Positions 4,780 to 5,259 of a stretch of DNA of 5,259 bases are shown piece after piece. The stretch is from the NCBI GenBank assembly GCA_031264875.1, contig JAISDK010000072.1, positions 1 through 5,259 of the forward strand, given 5' to 3'. This DNA is from Prevotellaceae bacterium. GTDB taxonomy: Bacteria > Bacteroidota > Bacteroidia > Bacteroidales > UBA932. A model generated the notes under the pieces. It ran no database searches. It saw only the letters and a list, made by a program, of their open reading frames with translations, and was not told where the DNA came from. The translations under genes and the position numbers were made by a program. Position 1 is the first letter of the stretch. Each line of letters begins with the position of its first letter.

Positions 4780-5259
4780 TGTGTAAGTTATCCGTGAAAA
4801 GATACTGTGCTTCCGTTTTGTTCCTGTTGTCGGGTTTTGCTATAATGCCGTACGGTATGTACTGGCTGGCAATACCACTGATAATGTGCGGAATAACCTG
4901 TTATTTTTCATTGTTGCGAGGCATACGGGATAAAATTCGAAGTCGCAAATATTTCAGGATTCCGCTTTTGGGAGTTGGAATACTGATTCTGTTTGTTCTG
5001 TTCCGCCTCTTTGTTGTCGATATGTTTGTTGTGTCCATGTCGTCTATGGCAAACACGCTCGTACCCGGCGACCTTATATTAGTCAATCAACTGGTCTATG
5101 GGCCGCAGGTGCAAAGATGGATAAAATCAGGCGATAATGTCGGGAGTGGCCGTTTAAAAGGCTTTTCCCGCATTAAGAGAGGCGATGTGACGATTTTTCG
5201 GAACACGTGGGATGGTTCTTACCTTGTCAAGCGTTGCATGGCGCTGCCCGGCGATACTT
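4779..5259 (+). CDS. Type I signal peptidase (S26 family), 3' end outside window
   Basis: The start ATG at 4779 shares its A with the preceding TAA stop, and 160 codons are visible before the window ends. There are two N-terminal hydrophobic helices (about 11-23 and 28-46), a basic linker (47-60, RGIRDKIRSRKYFR) and a third helix (61-80). The catalytic block is S-S-M-A-N-T-L-V-P-G-D (88-98), with nucleophile Ser89 before Met90, followed by LILVNQLVYGP (99-109). The general-base block is YLVKRCMALPGD (148-159), with Lys151. This matches the SM-x-P-T-L and K-R-x-x-x-x-P-G-D boxes of LepB-type peptidases, except that the usual Pro after S-M-x is Asn92. Such enzymes cut exported precursors on the outer face of the inner membrane. 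Its place at the end of this coupled gene set, beside two small precursors with V-Q-A junctions, suggests a dedicated enzyme instead of, or in addition to, the housekeeping one. Confidence 0.9.
   Translation, partial: MCKLSVKRYCASVLFLLSGFAIMPYGMYWLAIPLIMCGITCYFSLLRGIRDKIRSRKYFRIPLLGVGILILFVLFRLFVVDMFVVSMSSMANTLVPGDLILVNQLVYGPQVQRWIKSGDNVGSGRLKGFSRIKRGDVTIFRNTWDGSYLVKRCMALPGDT

Noticed and set aside
4901..5086. - strand open frame under the signal peptidase gene
   Set aside because: It is antisense to the conserved catalytic region of the S26 peptidase; its low-complexity Arg/Thr/Ser content is typical of a shadow frame.
1..5259. tRNA, rRNA, CRISPR array, insertion sequence or integrase
   Set aside because: No cloverleaf-like sequence, regularly spaced repeat array, transposase motif or terminal inverted repeats were seen on either strand.

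Overview
The window looks like chromosomal DNA from a Bacteroidales bacterium (Bacteroides/Parabacteroides-like). The evidence is a SusE/F-like C-terminal tail, a six-bladed beta-propeller lipoprotein of the type common in that order, two NVEALA-like small secreted peptides, AT-rich leaders without clear Shine-Dalgarno sequences, and strong stem-loop plus T-tract terminators. No species can be named from the sequence alone. All genes that can be supported lie on the + strand.

Layout. (1) 1-167 is the 3' end of a probably extracellular or outer-membrane protein gene, closed by a strong hairpin terminator (179-210). (2) 211-379 is an intergenic region with nested inverted repeats and a pair of direct repeats just ahead of the next gene. 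(3) 380-2263 is a large multi-spanning O-antigen ligase/polymerase (Wzy_C-type) protein with a C-terminal TPR domain. (4) 2264-2434 is a gap with a C5/G5 hairpin and an AT-rich leader. (5) 2435-2698 and 2718-2972 are tandem genes for related small, acidic, cysteine-rich secreted peptides that share a V-Q-A-E-D junction and the spacing C-x2-C-x6-C-x3-C. They end at an intrinsic terminator (2987-3019). (6) 3044-4186 is a six-bladed beta-propeller lipoprotein, 4183-4779 a membrane-anchored thioredoxin-like protein with CxxC, and 4779-5259 (cut by the window edge) a type I signal peptidase with a visible Ser/Lys dyad. These last three genes overlap by 4 and 1 bases.

How the genes may work together (inference): the two peptides look like precursors in which a long N-terminal membrane leader is followed by an A-x-A-like cleavage site and a cysteine-rich acidic mature part. 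Downstream are a dedicated-looking signal peptidase, which could release the mature part, and a thioredoxin-fold protein, which could handle its cysteines. The propeller lipoprotein could act as a receptor, scaffold or partner. The Wzy_C/TPR protein upstream could transfer a lipid-linked glycan, or may simply be a neighbour. The terminator between peptides and machinery would favour many peptide transcripts per copy of machinery. The arrangement resembles a peptide export/maturation locus with no function assigned that I can name, and it is the most interesting part of the window.
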